Notes: generated by a model from the letters alone, not told the origin. A stretch of DNA of 64,000 bases from Zantedeschia hybrid cultivar (GCA_030544215.1 JARZZO010000014.1:22389734-22453733), one strand, 5' to 3'. Positions 11,028-24,074 are shown, counted from the stretch's first letter. A program made the numbers and translations.

Positions 11028-11224
11028 CACGGTTTGCCGTACCGGATCAACTCGTGCCGACTCGAATAACTTGTACCGTATCAAGATGAATTCGGGTTAG
11101 TGTGACTCGACCGAATCCGTACGATTTGATCATACGATTCATGCGAGACGACACGAATCAATTTGACTCGTACCAAATCATGAGAGATCCGAATCGGTCC
11201 GACTCGTCGAGTCGGCAAACCTTG
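11028..11224. mobile_element. hAT-like MITE, CAAGGTTTGCCG family, copy 1
   Basis: 197 bp. The ends are CACGGTTTGCCG and (reverse complement) CAAGGTTTGCCG. Flanking octamers CTCTACAG (11020-11027) and CTCTACAT (11225-11232) match at 7/8. The interior is full of GACTCG/CGAGTC words, as in the 57203 copy. Confidence 0.8.
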
Positions 11225-11232
11225 CTCTACAT

Positions 11233-12312
11233 AAGGCAGCCATTGAAGTGATCAGATATTCCCAGAACTCTCGAATCTGATATTGTTTAATAATCTGCTC
11301 AGCAAAAATATTCTTTTATAAAAGAACAAGTATTTGTAAATTTGAACTCATACTTTTCGCTAAGATATGCAAATGTATGATCATTCTACCATAAAATAAA
11401 AAAAGAAAAAAATCTCCGCACCATCCACAACCACCTTGCACGGCTCTTAGACCACTTCGTCGTGCCGGTGGGCTTCCCCCCACACTGTCACCTCGGCTGG
11501 ACGTTCTTTTGCAACACCCAGGGCCAAGGAAGTACGTTTTACTTTTACCTGTGCTTCTAGCTGGAGGCCCACCGGAGAAAGTTACCCCCAAAAAGATCCC
11601 GATTAAAGTACGTAAGTCATTATCTTCTCTTCTAAATTTTCCAAAATAACGTGCATAGGTACTCAGTTTCTACATGGGAGAGATGATAAGATATCGTACT
11701 AGCTTCTCATTATATTCTCAAAATTTTATTTGATCAGCCAACTTTGAACCTTTTCTATTTCTATTTTCCTTTAAATAAATGTGAAGGCATATATAAACAC
11801 AACTACATTCCTTCCGATACAATGATAAAACCCATCCCTTTAAACCGACAAGAAAAAGGGGTTCCACTTCGGCCGTGAATCCGGATAAAAAGCAGCGGTT
11901 CGTCCAAGGACGGCGCACGAGCCCATCCACAACTATTAAACCGGCCGGGTCACCGAGGATCCCGGGAGGATCCGTACCGGCTAACCAAAACTACAGTCTA
12001 CAGACTCTACGCTCTACAGTGACGGCTCTTCGCCTACTCCTTTCAATAAAACCCCTACGAAGGGGAGGCGAAGAGAGATGGAGAAGTGGAGCTGTGGAAA
12101 GCGAAAACTCACCACATTATAATAATGGTTTACCATTATGACCATCCCCACGAGCCAAACCTAATAAGAAGCCCAAGAAGAAGAAGACGAGCAGAAGGCC
12201 AAACAAAAAACGCAGCCGCAGCCGCAGCAAGCAGCATCTAGTGGCCACACCAAGCCGGCGGCCTTCCTCTTCCTCCTCCACCTCTGTCGTTCTCTGTCTG
12301 TCTGAGAACGCC
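11233..12312. other. Upstream region of the DUF688 gene
   Basis: No gene is visible. The last 250 bp before the start codon are GC-richer, with short CTACAG/CTCTACAG repeats near 11990-12020 and an AAG/CAG-rich leader at 12170-12240. This probably contains promoter and 5' UTR, but I cannot place a TATA box with confidence. Confidence 0.4.
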
Positions 12313-13005
12313 ATGAAGGAGGCCGCTGCCTCTTCCTCCCCCTTCTACTCTCCGAAGACTCCGAATGCGGGCGCTGCCGCGGCTGGATCGCCTGCAGGGA
12401 AGCAGACGCCGCCGGCCATCCGGGTCAAGTCCTTCGGCTGCTCCACGTCGCTCTCTTCCTCTCCCTCCTCGTCTGTTAACTCCTCCAACTCGTCCTCGTC
12501 CTTCTACTCTTCTCACCTCGGCTCCCCCATGGTCCCTGCCTCCCCGTTCTGCAGCTCATCCGCCATTCCCTTCTCCTGGGAGAAGCAGCCCGGGGTTCCC
12601 AAGCAGAGCCACCAGGCCAAGGAGCAGCAGAGGCGGGGCGATCGGTCGACGCTGCCTCCCCCGCCCCCGCTCAGATCCAACTCCGATCCGTTTGTCTCGC
12701 TTGCCAGGAAGAAGAGGCCCGAGCTGAGGTTCCTGGCGGACCCCTTCGCGGTGGCGCTGATGGAGTGCTCCAAGGAGGGCCGGCGCGAGGACGACGACGA
12801 CGTCCCGGGACTGTACTGGAAGGGGACCGCGGCGGCGTCGAAGGTGGTGGGAGGAAGGCGGAGGTCGATCGCGGACCTGTTCGGTTTCGTGGACATGTAC
12901 ACCTCCTGCAAGACGACGTGCTCCGTGGCGGACTCGACGGTGTGCATCCCTCGGTCCGGCCGGGGCATGGCGGCTTACGGCCTCCTCAGCCGCCGCGCTG
13001 GGTGA
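12313..13005 (+). CDS. DUF688-family protein
   Basis: 230 residues, one exon. The signature of this plant family is IPFSWEKQPGVPK at residues 85-97. The N-terminal half is a Ser/Pro/Ala-rich disordered stretch (FYSPKTP near the start; runs of Ser at about 47-65). The C-terminal part carries RRRSIADLFGFVDMY and a Cys pair (SCKTTC). The molecular function of DUF688 proteins is not known. I chose the ATG at 12313 (MKEAAASSS); the frame stays open to 12241 but begins there with GTG, which is not a plausible plant start. GC3 is very high, especially from 12720 onward. Stop is followed by a short 3' UTR with several AATAAG-like signals near 13063-13078. Confidence 0.82.
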   Translation: MKEAAASSSPFYSPKTPNAGAAAAGSPAGKQTPPAIRVKSFGCSTSLSSSPSSSVNSSNSSSSFYSSHLGSPMVPASPFCSSSAIPFSWEKQPGVPKQSHQAKEQQRRGDRSTLPPPPPLRSNSDPFVSLARKKRPELRFLADPFAVALMECSKEGRREDDDDVPGLYWKGTAAASKVVGGRRRSIADLFGFVDMYTSCKTTCSVADSTVCIPRSGRGMAAYGLLSRRAG

Positions 13006-13748
13006 TGGCAGTGTTGGGCCTGGGTCGTCGAGTGCTCGGTACCTGGCGCCTGGCCGCCAGCAAATAAGTATATAAATAAGTGTTTTTATGACTATTAATC
13101 TTTTATGTGGTTGTTAATTGTGAGCATCATGATATCATCCATTGTACTGCCTTCGTCTCTTCTTTTACTTTTTTTTTTTTTTCCTGGGTTCCTGGAACTT
13201 GTGGAATGGGAGGCGGCCTTCGTCCCACTGAGCGCGAAGGATAAAAGATCGGCAGGATTAGAGTGGACAGATATTTTATCTTAATATTTAGCTTTATTGC
13301 TAAGTTTTTTTCCTTGTTTTCCCTGAAAAGAGTGTTCCCAGCCCATACTTTTCTTATTTCCTCTATCAGTTTAAAGTTGGAATCCTTTTGTCGTGGAGCC
13401 AAAGACCACATGAATTTGTCACCATGACTCACTACTGGCGACAGATACGGGATCTTCATCTCTTTTGTACGTATTTACCTCTTTTTATTTTTATTTTGTA
13501 ATTAAGGAACCATGCTGTGATCCACTTCCTCTTCGGTGGCCGTACACTCGCAGAGTTGACAGCAGCAGATCTTACCGGGAGCCATTGTGACCTATTAGAA
13601 GCTCATCAGAAAGAATCCCAAAAGCGCCGTCCTTTCCCAGGCAACCTGTACCGTCGCAAGTTTAACTGTGTCTGTGGCCTGTCCGTTCCTCATACAAAAA
13701 GGAAAATTTAATGAGGATTATGTCCGGGCATGGCAGCTTGGAAATGCT
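13006..13748. other. 3' flank of the DUF688 gene
   Basis: Holds the 3' UTR and intergenic DNA with a T-run near 13170. No other gene is supported. Confidence 0.45.
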
Positions 13749-13753
13749 GCATC

Positions 13754-13991
13754 TGTAAGATCCGATTTTGAGAGAGAGGAGAGAAAGAATAAGAAAAGAA
13801 TGTGGATTTCGATAGTTAACTCAAGGTGTGACTTTTTCTTCACCTTAATTTTTTATTTATAGAGATTTTTTAATTAATTATCTTCGCCTCTTCTTCGGAA
13901 CCGTCTTCGAAATATTAAGGATCGTGAGAGACCAAGTCTCATATGTTTATCTCTCATATTATTTGGGATTGATAGTTATCACATTCTAACA
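13754..13991 (-). repeat. 3' LTR of the copia element
   Basis: On the + strand it starts TGTAAGATCCG and ends CATTCTAACA. It aligns throughout with 18740-18979, with many transitions between them. Confidence 0.93.
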
Positions 13992-14399
13992 TCTCCTACT
14001 TAACCATCAATACTAAATTATTCTTAATACACTCTCACTATCTGTGAGATGTATTAATGTTCTATTCTTTTCGACATACTTTTACTATCCGTAAAAAGTA
14101 TCATTATTTTTATTATTCATGAAAATATTTCTTGACTTGTATATTCTTAAGTCCCATCAAATTTATATGTTTGATAAAAAATTTTACCGATATATTTTTT
14201 GTCAACAAATCTGCAATCATATCACTAGTGAGAATATAAGTCAACTTTATTTCTCCTTTTTGCACAATATTACGTATATAATGATATTGAATTTCTATGT
14301 TTTCTTCTTGAACTATTCGTTCTACTATTAATCAAATTAATTGTTGTCTGATTATCACGATAAATCTCAATTGGTCCTTCTATCAAGTTGAGATTTAAA

Positions 14400-17300
14400 T
14401 CTATTAAAAAATGTCTTATCTAGACTACATGAGTAGTAGCCATGCTACATGCAACATACTCAACTTCCTGTGTGTATCTTGCAACACACCCTTATTTCTT
14501 GCTACTCCAAAAAACAGTTGCACCATCAAAGATGAACAAATGTTCTGATGTAGACTTTCTATCATCTTTATCTCTTCCAAAATTTGCATATGAATAACCA
14601 AATACTTCAAGTGTATTAGTTTGATAAACTAATTTGTGGTGCAAAATTCTTTTTAGATATTTCATTATCCTTTTAATAGTTTTTCAATGTGTTGGATCAG
14701 GATTACTTTGGTATCTACTTACCAAACTTACTGCGTATGGTATGTCAGGTCTTGTATTCATCATTGCATATATTAAGCTTCTAACTGCTTCAGCATATGG
14801 CACTTTGAGCGGACCTTGTCCTTCTCCAGGACATTGTTCTTTTTCTAACCGTTTTTCAATAACTAACAGTGCAATTTTCGGATTACAATTATGCATTCCG
14901 AATTTCTTAAGTACAGACCGTAAATATTTTTCCTGATTTATACTTAACATTCTAGACTTTCTATCCCTTAGAATTTTGTATACCAAGAACATAAGATGTC
15001 TCACCCATGTCTTTCATCTCAAATTTTTCACTTAATTCTGATTTGATTTTATTTAACATCTCAATGTCATTTCCAGTGAGCAAAATATCATCCACATATA
15101 GGAATAATATGGTATAACTGCTCCTACTTTTCATGACATACACACAATTATCTAACTTATTTGTAACAAATCCAAGTTGAATAATTATCTCGTGAAATTT
15201 GAGATACTATTGTCTAGAAGATTGTTTAAAACCATATATAGACTTCTTTAACTTGTATATCTTTTCATCTTGGCCTTCCTCCTGAAATCCTTCAGGCTGT
15301 TGCATGTATATATCTTCTTTTAACTCTCCGTTAAGGAATGCAGTCTTGACATCCATCTGGAATAATTTCAAATCAAAATATGCAACTATAGCCAAGATAA
15401 TTCTTATATATGCAAACTTTGTTACTGGAGAATATGTTTCCTCAAAATTTATACCTGCTTTCTGATTATAATTTTTGACAACTAATCGGATCTTGAATTT
15501 ATCAATCGATCCATTAGCACGAAGCTTTTTCTTGAATACCTATTTACACCCAATAGTCTTTTTATTCTTAGGTAAATCACATAGTTTCCACACTCAATTA
15601 TTTTTTATGGAGTTCATTTCTTCTTTCATAGCTTCTAACCATAAATCAGATTTCTGCGATTCATCGCATCAGTATAATTCACGGGATCTATATGACTTTT
15701 CTTATTTATGTCTACAGTTAGACATGAAGGCTCACATGAGTACAAATAATAATCATCCACACATGTAGGTGGAGTTTTAGTTCTTTTATTGCCAACTACA
15801 GGTATATCAGGTTATGATTCATTCATAGGATTCTGTTTATTTTCTATTTTTGGTTGAGGTACTTTCTCAATTTTTGGATCATTTCTTGGGATATCATTGT
15901 AATAATAATCATCTATTACAAGCAGATGTTCTTTCTCATTTTTATGAGATTCCTCTTCCCCTATATTTTCTAAAAATGTTACATTCTTATATTCAATGAT
16001 CCATTTCTCCTTATGGAAAAATCTATATCCAAATAATTTGTCGCAATATCCTATGAATCTACATTTGAGAGTCTTAGATTCCAACTTATCTTTAAGTTGA
16101 CTTGGAATGAGAACATGAACTACAGACCCCTACTTCTTGAGATGACTCAGATGTGGTTTTCTCCCATTCCATAATTCATAAGGTGTACTTTCAATAGACT
16201 TAGTGAGAATTTTATTAAAGATATAGTTAACCGTAAACAATGCCTCTCCTCACAAATTTTTAGAGAGACCTGAATGCGATAGCATACATCTAACTGCATT
16301 CATCAATGTTCTATTTTTTCTTTCTACCACACCATTCTGTTGCGGCGTATAAGGCATTGTTACATTTCTTTTAATTCTATGTTCTTCACAATATAACTCA
16401 AATTCTCTTGAATTATATTCTCCACCTCTATCAGTCTTTAACACCTTTATATTTCTTCCAAGTTGTCTTTCTACTTTTATTATATATTTCTTGAAGTAAT
16501 TAAATGTTTCTGACTTTGCAGAGATTAAGTAGACATAGACAAACTTAGAATAATCATCTATGAAAGTTATGAAATACTCCTTGTTATTATATGTCTTTTT
16601 ACTTAGAAGACCACAAATATCCGAGTGAACCAACTCTAATAATTCTTGTGATCTATGTCCTACCGAGAAGGATTTCTTAGTCATTTTTCCGACTAAACAA
16701 TGTTTACAAGGTGATAAGTCTACCTTGTTCAATCCCGGTAACATATTCAATTTTATCATTTGTTCCATTTTAGATTTACTAGGATGTCCCAATATAAAAT
16801 GTCATAGATCACATTCTGATAAAGTACACAAGAAATACTCAGAAACTTTTATGTTATTATTCTCATTGTCAGTTACAGAGATACAAAATAAATCATACTC
16901 ATGAATAAATTTTCCTATAGCAAGTATTTTCTTATCCTTTCCTATTGACACCCTTTTACTGTAGAACTTTACTTCAAGACATTTCTTCATCAGTGCCGGT
17001 ACATAGATCAAGTTCCGCCGGATTTTAGGTGCATAAAATACATTTTTAAGGACTATGATGTTATCCTCAAGATCCAGCCTATAAATTCCAACACCTTCCA
17101 CATCGAAGTAGGTGTTGTTTCCCATGTAAACTCTTTGTTCTCCAGCATTGAGTTTCTTTAGCGATGCCAGCCCATTCTTCGTCTTTGCGATATGCCGAGT
17201 AGCGCCAGAGTCGACCCACCAATCATTTGAATTAGCCAAAGCAGATTGCATTCTATTATGTCGATAAATTATGTCTTTCCAGTTCCTTTATTTCCTAGAT

Positions 17301-18110
17301 GTTTATTTTCACCTTTATTCTCTTATTTGTTGGGACAATTAACTTTAAAATGACTAAACTTTCCACAACTATAGCAAGCACCAGTAGGAACCTTCTTTCC
17401 TTTATTTTGGAATTTGTTCTTGAATTGTGGCTTTCGCGGTCCATTGAAACGATTCTGAGCTAGCTTCCGGTGCGCAGTATTGACCTCTTCTAGGTTCACT
17501 TCTTATCCTTTTTTTCTAGCCAATATATCATGTTCAATTGTTAACCTAACTGGCATATCCGTGACAGTTAAAGTGGAACCACTCATTCTCAATGTTGTGG
17601 CTACCATATCGAGTGAATGTGATAAACTATTTAATATAGTTGTCACTTGCATTTTTTCTGAAATTTCAGTTCCAGCAGTAAATAGATTCTTAGCCATGAC
17701 AATCATCTTATTAACATGTTCAACTACGCTATTATCTTCTTGCATCCTACATGTGTTGTAACGATGCAAAAGGAGTTGAATATTCACTTCAATTTTGGTG
17801 TCATATTTCTCCTTGATAGTTTTCCATAGTTTATTAGAGGTATTGTAAATTTCAAAAAACTTTATCAAATTGTCCTCCGTAAACATAAGCATGAGGCTCT
17901 TAGCCTTTCTATCATCCGATAACCATTGATCCTGCTTTTTCTTTCCCACATCGGGGAATTATCATTAAGTTCTGGGACAGTGATATCGATTACATATTCT
18001 ATATTATTATGGATAAGTCCATATTTAATCTTCCGGTGCCACATATCGTAATTGGTTCTATTTAACTTATCAAGTTTTGTCAATTTCGAAGCAATGAGCT
18101 TACTGGCCAT
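14400..18110 (-). pseudogene. Broken copia gag-pol
   Basis: Reading the minus strand, gag begins at 18110 (MASKLIASKLTKLDKLN) and shifts frame near 17950. A CX2CX4HX4C zinc knuckle (CYSCGKFSHFKVNC) lies at about 17330-17385. Protease has DSGAT near 17205. Integrase (16792-16250) has an HX..CX2C-type pre-integrase motif, then SDICGL, FIDDYS and TDRGGEY. Reverse transcriptase shows QMDVKTAFLNG near 15360 and YVDD near 15095. RNase H remnants run from 15000 to about 14400. Stops or frame changes separate nearly every domain, so no polyprotein can be made. The gene is typical of plant copia elements; I do not assign a lineage. Confidence 0.9.
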
Positions 18111-18130
18111 CAGGACTAGAATAATACTGT

Positions 18131-18724
18131 TCACGAGAGAGAAGCCGGGTGCAGTGGCAGCAGAGACGCTGTGGATGGCGGCGGCGGCGTGCAGCGAAGG
18201 GCAGCGGCGGCAGCAGCAATGGCGGGCAGCGGCTGTGTGCGGCAGCACCGGGATGAGACAGAGCCGGGTTCAGCAGCATCGGGTGCGCAGCCGCGCGATG
18301 CGATAGCGTTGGGGTGCACAACGGCGAGGTGCGGCAGCAGCGGCTTGATGCTCAGTGGCGCGGTGCGTAGCGGCGCGAGCAGCAGTGCCGGGCAGCACCA
18401 AGCAGCGGCGGGTAGCGGCGAGGGAGGGCGACTGCGGTGCGCGGCAGCCCCGGGTGCGGCTGTGCGCGGCAACGCTGGAGCAGTGCGAGGAGAGGGTAGC
18501 CGTGGGGAGGGCGGGCGTGGTGTGTAGGCGGGACGGTGGGCAGCGGTGCGCAGGGAGGACGACCGCGGATGGCGTTGGTTCGCGGCAGCGGCAGGCAGCA
18601 GCTGCGACGTGGTGTGGCTGTGTGCTGCAGTGGCGGGTACCGGCGAGCGGCTGGCAGCAACGACGCGAGGAGAGGGCGTGCAGCGGCGGGCACCGGCGAG
18701 TGGCGAGCAGCGGCGAGGTGAATC
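18131..18724. other. GC-rich low-complexity leader of the copia element
   Basis: Between the primer-binding site and gag, the base composition jumps to very GC-rich text built of GCGGCAGC, GGGCAGC and CACCGGCGAG-type words, in sharp contrast with the AT-rich element on both sides. Several frames are open across it on both strands simply because of composition, and none shows a domain. Confidence 0.8.
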
Positions 18725-18739
18725 CCGCTATGATACCAG
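18724..18739 (-). other. Copia primer-binding site (initiator tRNA-Met type)
   Basis: Directly inside the 5' LTR the minus strand reads CTGGTATCATAGCGGG. The core TGGTATCATAGC differs by one base from TGGTATCAGAGC, the usual complement of plant initiator tRNA-Met. Confidence 0.8.
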
Positions 18740-18979
18740 TGTAAGATCCGGCTTTGAGAGAGTGAGGAGAGAAAGAACAAGAGAGGAATGTGGGCTCCGA
18801 TGGTTAACCCAAGGTTGGACTTCTTCTTCATCTTAGTTTCTTATTTATAGAGGCTTTTCTATTAACTATCTCTGCTCCCTCCTCGAAACCGTCTCCGGAA
18901 TATTAGGGATCGTGGGAGACCAAGTCTCCTGTGTTTATCCCTCATATTATTTAAGATTGATAGTTATCTCATTCTAACA
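18740..18979 (-). repeat. 5' LTR of the copia element
   Basis: Partner of 13754-13991, with the same termini TGTAAGATCCG and ATTCTAACA on the + strand. Confidence 0.93.
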
Positions 18980-18984
18980 GCATC

Positions 18985-21908
18985 GATGTGTAAGGAGACT
19001 GGGAAGCCATGGGGATCCGCGGGCCGGATTGGGGGAGGGGTTGGGAGTTGTACAGAGAAGTAGTTGAGGAGAAAGAACCAAAACCTGCATCTCTCCTCTT
19101 CTTCTGTGTTTGTTAAGATACTCACGTGTTTGACTAGGGAACAGGTGGAGAGGCCACACTGCACTGTGGAGTGCCGCCAACTCGATCTTTGGATTGTCTG
19201 GTGAGGCACGCCGGCCCCGCGTCGGCATGGAATCTCGCACCTTTTCTTTTTCATCCCCCTTTGGATCTCGCGTGACCACCTGCAACAACTCCATTTATAT
19301 GACCAGAATGCCCACTCCATTTCCAGATCAAAGGAGATGAATCAGACGTGCTGCTGTTATCCTCCTCTGGTCTCTCTCTTTCCTCTCTCAACAACGTACG
19401 TACTTAACAACATAAACAGCTTCTCATCCCCCTTAAACACGTTCCATTATTACCATTTCTCATGAGAACGCTAGGGTTCATTCATGTTTCAGCAAAGTTT
19501 CCGCCAGTGAGGAAGGAAACATGTACGGAGGTAAAAGAGAGAGCTTGCTGGAATGATAACCCCGGTACTGTTAAGTGTTAACCCATCAAATATTATATAA
19601 ACGCCCTGCCGTCGGGAGACGGCACGCTGCCTGCCGTAGGAGATCCACCGCCGAGGGTGGTGGTGGAGAGGGCAGCAGGATTGTGACAGCCATGATGGGC
19701 TGTCGTTTTCCTACTCTTCAAGCAAGCCCCACCCCTCCACCTCTGCTCCTACGCTTTAGGTCTCCGGTCTCCCTGTTATTCTCATGGCATTGGTCGGCCT
19801 CGTACGTCCCCACAGAGGAATGAGCCACATGGTGCCCCCATGACGTCGGCGTCTCTTGCTGCCCGCACTCCGATCTGGTTGGCACGTACAGAATCACCGA
19901 CGTTTCACTATGTACTGGAGGGCCCTTTCCAGGCTTTGTTTCGACTCCGGTCCGTGAGCTTCTCGTCGGCGTTCGCCCACGAGGCTATCATGGAAGATAT
20001 AGTATTCGCGGTGCGTCATGATGGCGCCACTCTGTAGGTGATTGAGCTACGGATAACCGTTGATTTGGTACGCATATTCCACGTGGTGTCTTCGTCGGTG
20101 ATGTTCGAACCCAGCGCGGTGGATCGTCCGCCATCAGCGTTCCTCCTGTGGCGAACTGTTGATGAGATGTATATGTAAATGGCGGTCATTTTTATGAAAC
20201 TTACGGAGAAAGGGATACGCATCCGCCTCTAAGTTAAGACTAGGTGTGGAATGGAATTAGAGTCGAGCCAAATTGTCCTTTTCTCAAATTCGACTCCTTT
20301 ATTTTTGGTTCTTTTCCATACATATCCATCTATACCTCCACCTCTCTCCTATTATTAAAAATACTTTTGAAATCTTCATAAATTACACTTATATCATTTT
20401 ATCTAAAGATTTTGCATACATATTCTTAAATGCACTAATATTTTGCATGTATATATTCCTCAATTCATTAAAATTTAACATGAACCTTTGACACTTCCGA
20501 TGCTATCATGATTTATGAAATCTTTTTGACGTGTTTCGTTGAAATTCATCTTAGTTTGATGAAAAGGTATAAATACAACATTTTAGAATTTCTAAAGTAT
20601 TTTTAATAATAAGAGAGAGTTGATGATATATATATGTAAATATGATATTTTTGAAGGATATTTATGTAAAAAATTCTTTTGTTTAAATTTGGTATGGTTA
20701 ATCTTTTAAATATTCGAACTCAACTCAACAAGCAACTCGAATATACAAATGAGTCCTAATTTGAGCTCGACTCAACAAGACACGATTACTTGCGTTTATT
20801 CATTGGGTTAACCCGTCTGTCACATGTATTCCCTCACTGCCAACAGGACCCCATGGATCGTATTGTTGGTCACTAATCAGGCATATAATTAAGATAAAAA
20901 CATATTTAACTAAATTAATGTTATTACTATCTTTATACGCACATAGGGAGGTAGATAGATAGATGAGGAGGTGGATCAACCTCATTTGTGACAATTTCAG
21001 CCATGTAACCAAAGATGAAACTGAATAAGATCTCCCGTTATACTGACACTGCTTCCTTAAAAAACGCCGGCTTAGCGTGCGTGGTGGAGCGGAGGCATGA
21101 AAGCACTGCGGTGTCTGGTCGCTTAGTGCATGATGGAACATATACTCATTTGCACCAGACCCACGATGATCTTAGAACACTCGATGGTTAGTGATGATGG
21201 AGACTGGGGAGCTAGCGCACATTATGAAGTACCTTAAGAAAATAACAATAGTATGAAAAGTGATTCAATAAGTTCGGCCTCACGGCAAAATCAAATCTAA
21301 AAATAATTTTTACTTTATCCTTAGAACTCGATCTCATTCCTTCAATAGTATTACCCTTGGTACGCAAATCTAGGCTTTACGTGTCTTTTACGTGAACCAA
21401 CCCCGGTTAAAACTTACTCCAACCAAACCCCTCGCATTTTATCCGGGTTTTAGTTAGAGGAACCTGTTGATAATAGTTCCTAATTTGGTTTCCGCTTCTA
21501 ATCTTAAGGTATACCTTCTAAGTTGCCTCAGACTTGGGACAGTTGAAAAGTAGTGGTGCTATCTACCTCTTATCCACGCATGCAAGTGGAAGCTTGGGCC
21601 GTCTAGTCCGTATCAGCATTTGTTTCTTCCACCCATTTGTTAGTTAGTGCATTTAAGAGATTAACACTGGAGGACACTGAACGAAAAGTCCGCAGGGCAT
21701 TTAGTTGATAAATACACGTAGTGGGGATCTCCACCAACAGCAATAAATGGTAGGGAACTAGGGTGCAATGAGAGGGACCCAGATTGGACCAGAAGAAGGT
21801 TCGTTTTGAAATTTTATCCCAGTTTGGCCTAAGATCCAATATGGTCCGGCCTAATGAGGTCTAGGCCCGGCCCATAACATAAAGAGCTCATGTATCCCTG
21901 ATCCGAGG
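18985..21908. other. Intergenic DNA without a supported gene
   Basis: Between 19000 and 20050 the DNA is moderately GC-rich with a TATA-like ATTATATAAACG near 19590, but the frames on either strand lack domains or conserved-looking composition. From 20230 to 20800 the text is rich in GAGTCGAG/CTCGACTC words like the MITE at 21917 and may be another decayed copy. The rest is AT-rich. Confidence 0.4.
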
Positions 21909-21916
21909 GTTGGAAG

Positions 21917-22480
21917 TAGGGGTGCACAAGAGTCGAGTTTCATTATGTTCAAGTTTGGTTCAATTAATTTTAATCGAATTGAAGTTTAAGTCGAACATTT
22001 ATGATGGTTATTCAATATTGACTCGTTTAAATATTAAATAAGTTATAGCCGAGTATCGAGTAACTCGCGCGTTTAATGAATCTATCGTAGATTTACTCTA
22101 AATTTAAATTCATGTGTTCAGGCGAAACTATGACGACTACCAAGTTGTTTGCATCCTTAGTCATTTGATAGAAAACATTATAATACATTAAATATCTTAT
22201 TAATTAAATTTATTTGTAAATAAAAAAATTCTATGAGTACTTAAAAGAAATCTTATCAGATATCTAAACAACTTCTATTAAAATGAGTTCTTAATGAGTA
22301 CTTAAACAAATTAGTTCACAAACATAATTAAGCCGAACTCATTTGTATTCAAACTTGACTCATTAAATATACCCAATTCAAAATTTTATTTACATATATT
22401 TATTTAACTTAATAACTGAATTGAACTATAATTGAACAGTGTTACGAGCTATTCATCAGACGTATTAATACATTTATAGC
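21917..22480. mobile_element. Degenerate hAT-like MITE, TAGGGGTGCACAAGAG start
   Basis: The left end has the TAGGGGTG hAT-type start. Flanking octamers GTTGGAAG (21909-21916) and CTTGGAAG (22481-22488) match at 7/8. The right terminus is badly eroded, so its exact end is uncertain. The interior repeats GAGTCGAG/AACTCG words. Confidence 0.5.
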
Positions 22481-22535
22481 CTTGGAAGAAGATGCTAAAC
22501 ATTGCCTTTACGATGGAGTGTGTATCAGAAAAAAT

Positions 22536-22921
22536 AAGTAATACTTATTGCACTGGGCGTTCGATTTACACTGTCCCTCACTGTAGTGGGTAAATAAAAA
22601 TATTTATTTTTTGATATTTTTTTTAAAGTGGGCCTCGAAATGTCTTACATGTCCGTACAAGTTGATCTCCGAGCGGACGAGTCAAAAAATTTGAAAAGTA
22701 AAAAACTGTTATTAGGCTCAACCAGTTAAGAGTGTTTTTATTATTCATCGGAACTAGATTTTTATTTTTCAAATTTTTTTTATCGTCCAACCAAAGATTG
22801 TCTATACATATAGGACACTTCGGGCTCAGTCTAAAAGAGTTTAAAAAGTTTTTTTTTTTTTTTTTTACTTACTGCATTGAAGACCAATGTAAACCGTATG
22901 TTTAGTGCAACAAGTATTACT
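22536..22921. mobile_element. Foldback MITE, GAGTAATACTTG family
   Basis: 386 bp. The left end is AAGTAATACTTATTGCAC and the right end (reverse complement) TAGTAATACTTGTTGCAC. Flanking 9-mers AGAAAAAAT (22527-22535) and AGAAAAAAA (22922-22930) match at 8/9. The arms pair across a central CTCAACCAGTTAAGAGTG block shared with the other members. Confidence 0.82.
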
Positions 22922-22930
22922 AGAAAAAAA

Positions 22931-24065
22931 ATGTTGGTGGAACTAGAGGACGGTACCGGCGTGAGAAGGATCCCGGCGGTGATGACGTGGGAAGGCAACC
23001 GGCGGACGTAGCGTAGCGTCGCTGCGCGGAAATCGCAGATGAACCCTGTTGAAGCTGAGGCTCGCAGGCGATGGCGTCGAGTCAACGGCACGGCGGCTAC
23101 CTCTCTACCTAGGCTCGAGAAAACACAGGCAAAAAGTGATGGAATAATAAAAGGAACGATAAAATAGAAAGAGAGAAAATAAAAAAAATAAGATAAAAGG
23201 AGGAAATAGGACAGAGAACTGGAATGCTAAAAAGTGATATTCATGATATATGAGACAGAGGGAGGGGTTTAAATACCCTAACCATGTTCTTGCTAATACC
23301 TGCTGTCCTCCCCTCGTTAATGTTTTTTCTTCTAAAAGCAAAACATTCCATGATCCAAGTACATAAACTCAGTTCTGAACTTATCCCACGATCTTAATGT
23401 TGCTAATGATATTGCGCCAATTTGTTCTTTTTTTTTTTCCTTGGGTGTTGATCAGAGTCAAATATTGACAAGACTTCTCTAGTATAAAGAGTTTGAATCT
23501 AAATGTGTACTAACTTTTTCTTCTCGTTACCATTTTTAGTAGGGTCTTTGGTATATAGACACTCTTAGGATCTAATATATTTGTATCTATACCTCCAACT
23601 CTCATATACTGTATGAAATACCCTTGAAAATCTCGGATATATCTCTCAGTCAAAATGCGGTTAACTCCAACCCAATATGTTAAAAAGATTTCATAAATTA
23701 CGGAAAAGTAAGGGGCATATATGTAAATTTTTTTTATGTTTAGGTATATAGGTGTAAAAATATCTGAAATCTTTTTGACGTATTCGGTTGAAGTCAACAG
23801 TATTTAAGAGGTATAACCGCTACGCGTTAGGTTTTCAAGGTGTTTCATACAATATGTACAATATATTGGAGTTGGGAATATATAAGGGTGTATATGCTAA
23901 AATCCTTTTTTTATATCATTGTTTTACTTTTGTAGAGTGATTATTTCAAATTTTAAAATAAAAAATAATAATATCTCATATGTCTATACCTACGACTCAC
24001 ATATTGGTCGGAAGTGAAATTTAACAATTCTAGGACGCCAGTGGGCCATAAGAACGTTGGATCCA
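22931..24065. other. Intergenic DNA
   Basis: A short GC-rich patch (22960-23100) is followed by AT-rich DNA. No gene supported. Confidence 0.4.
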
Positions 24066-24074
24066 TCTTCTTGC

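Larger units (their letters stand above)
13754..18979 (-). mobile_element. Ty1/copia LTR retrotransposon, full length but decayed
   Basis: 5226 bp between exact 5-bp target duplications GCATC (13749-13753) and GCATC (18980-18984). LTRs are 238 bp (13754-13991) and 240 bp (18740-18979). On the minus strand the order is 5' LTR, primer-binding site, GC-rich leader, gag, zinc knuckle, protease, integrase, reverse transcriptase, RNase H, polypurine tract, 3' LTR. Integrase before reverse transcriptase makes it copia. The body is AT-rich with several stops and frameshifts, and the LTRs have diverged visibly, so it is old and inactive. Confidence 0.95.

Noticed and set aside
12241..12312. 24-residue N-terminal extension of the DUF688 protein
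   Set aside because: It would start at GTG. The first ATG in the frame is 12313.
18052..18836. Several overlapping Ala/Gly/Arg-rich frames in the copia leader
   Set aside because: Open on both strands because of extreme GC composition; no domain or start context supports any of them.
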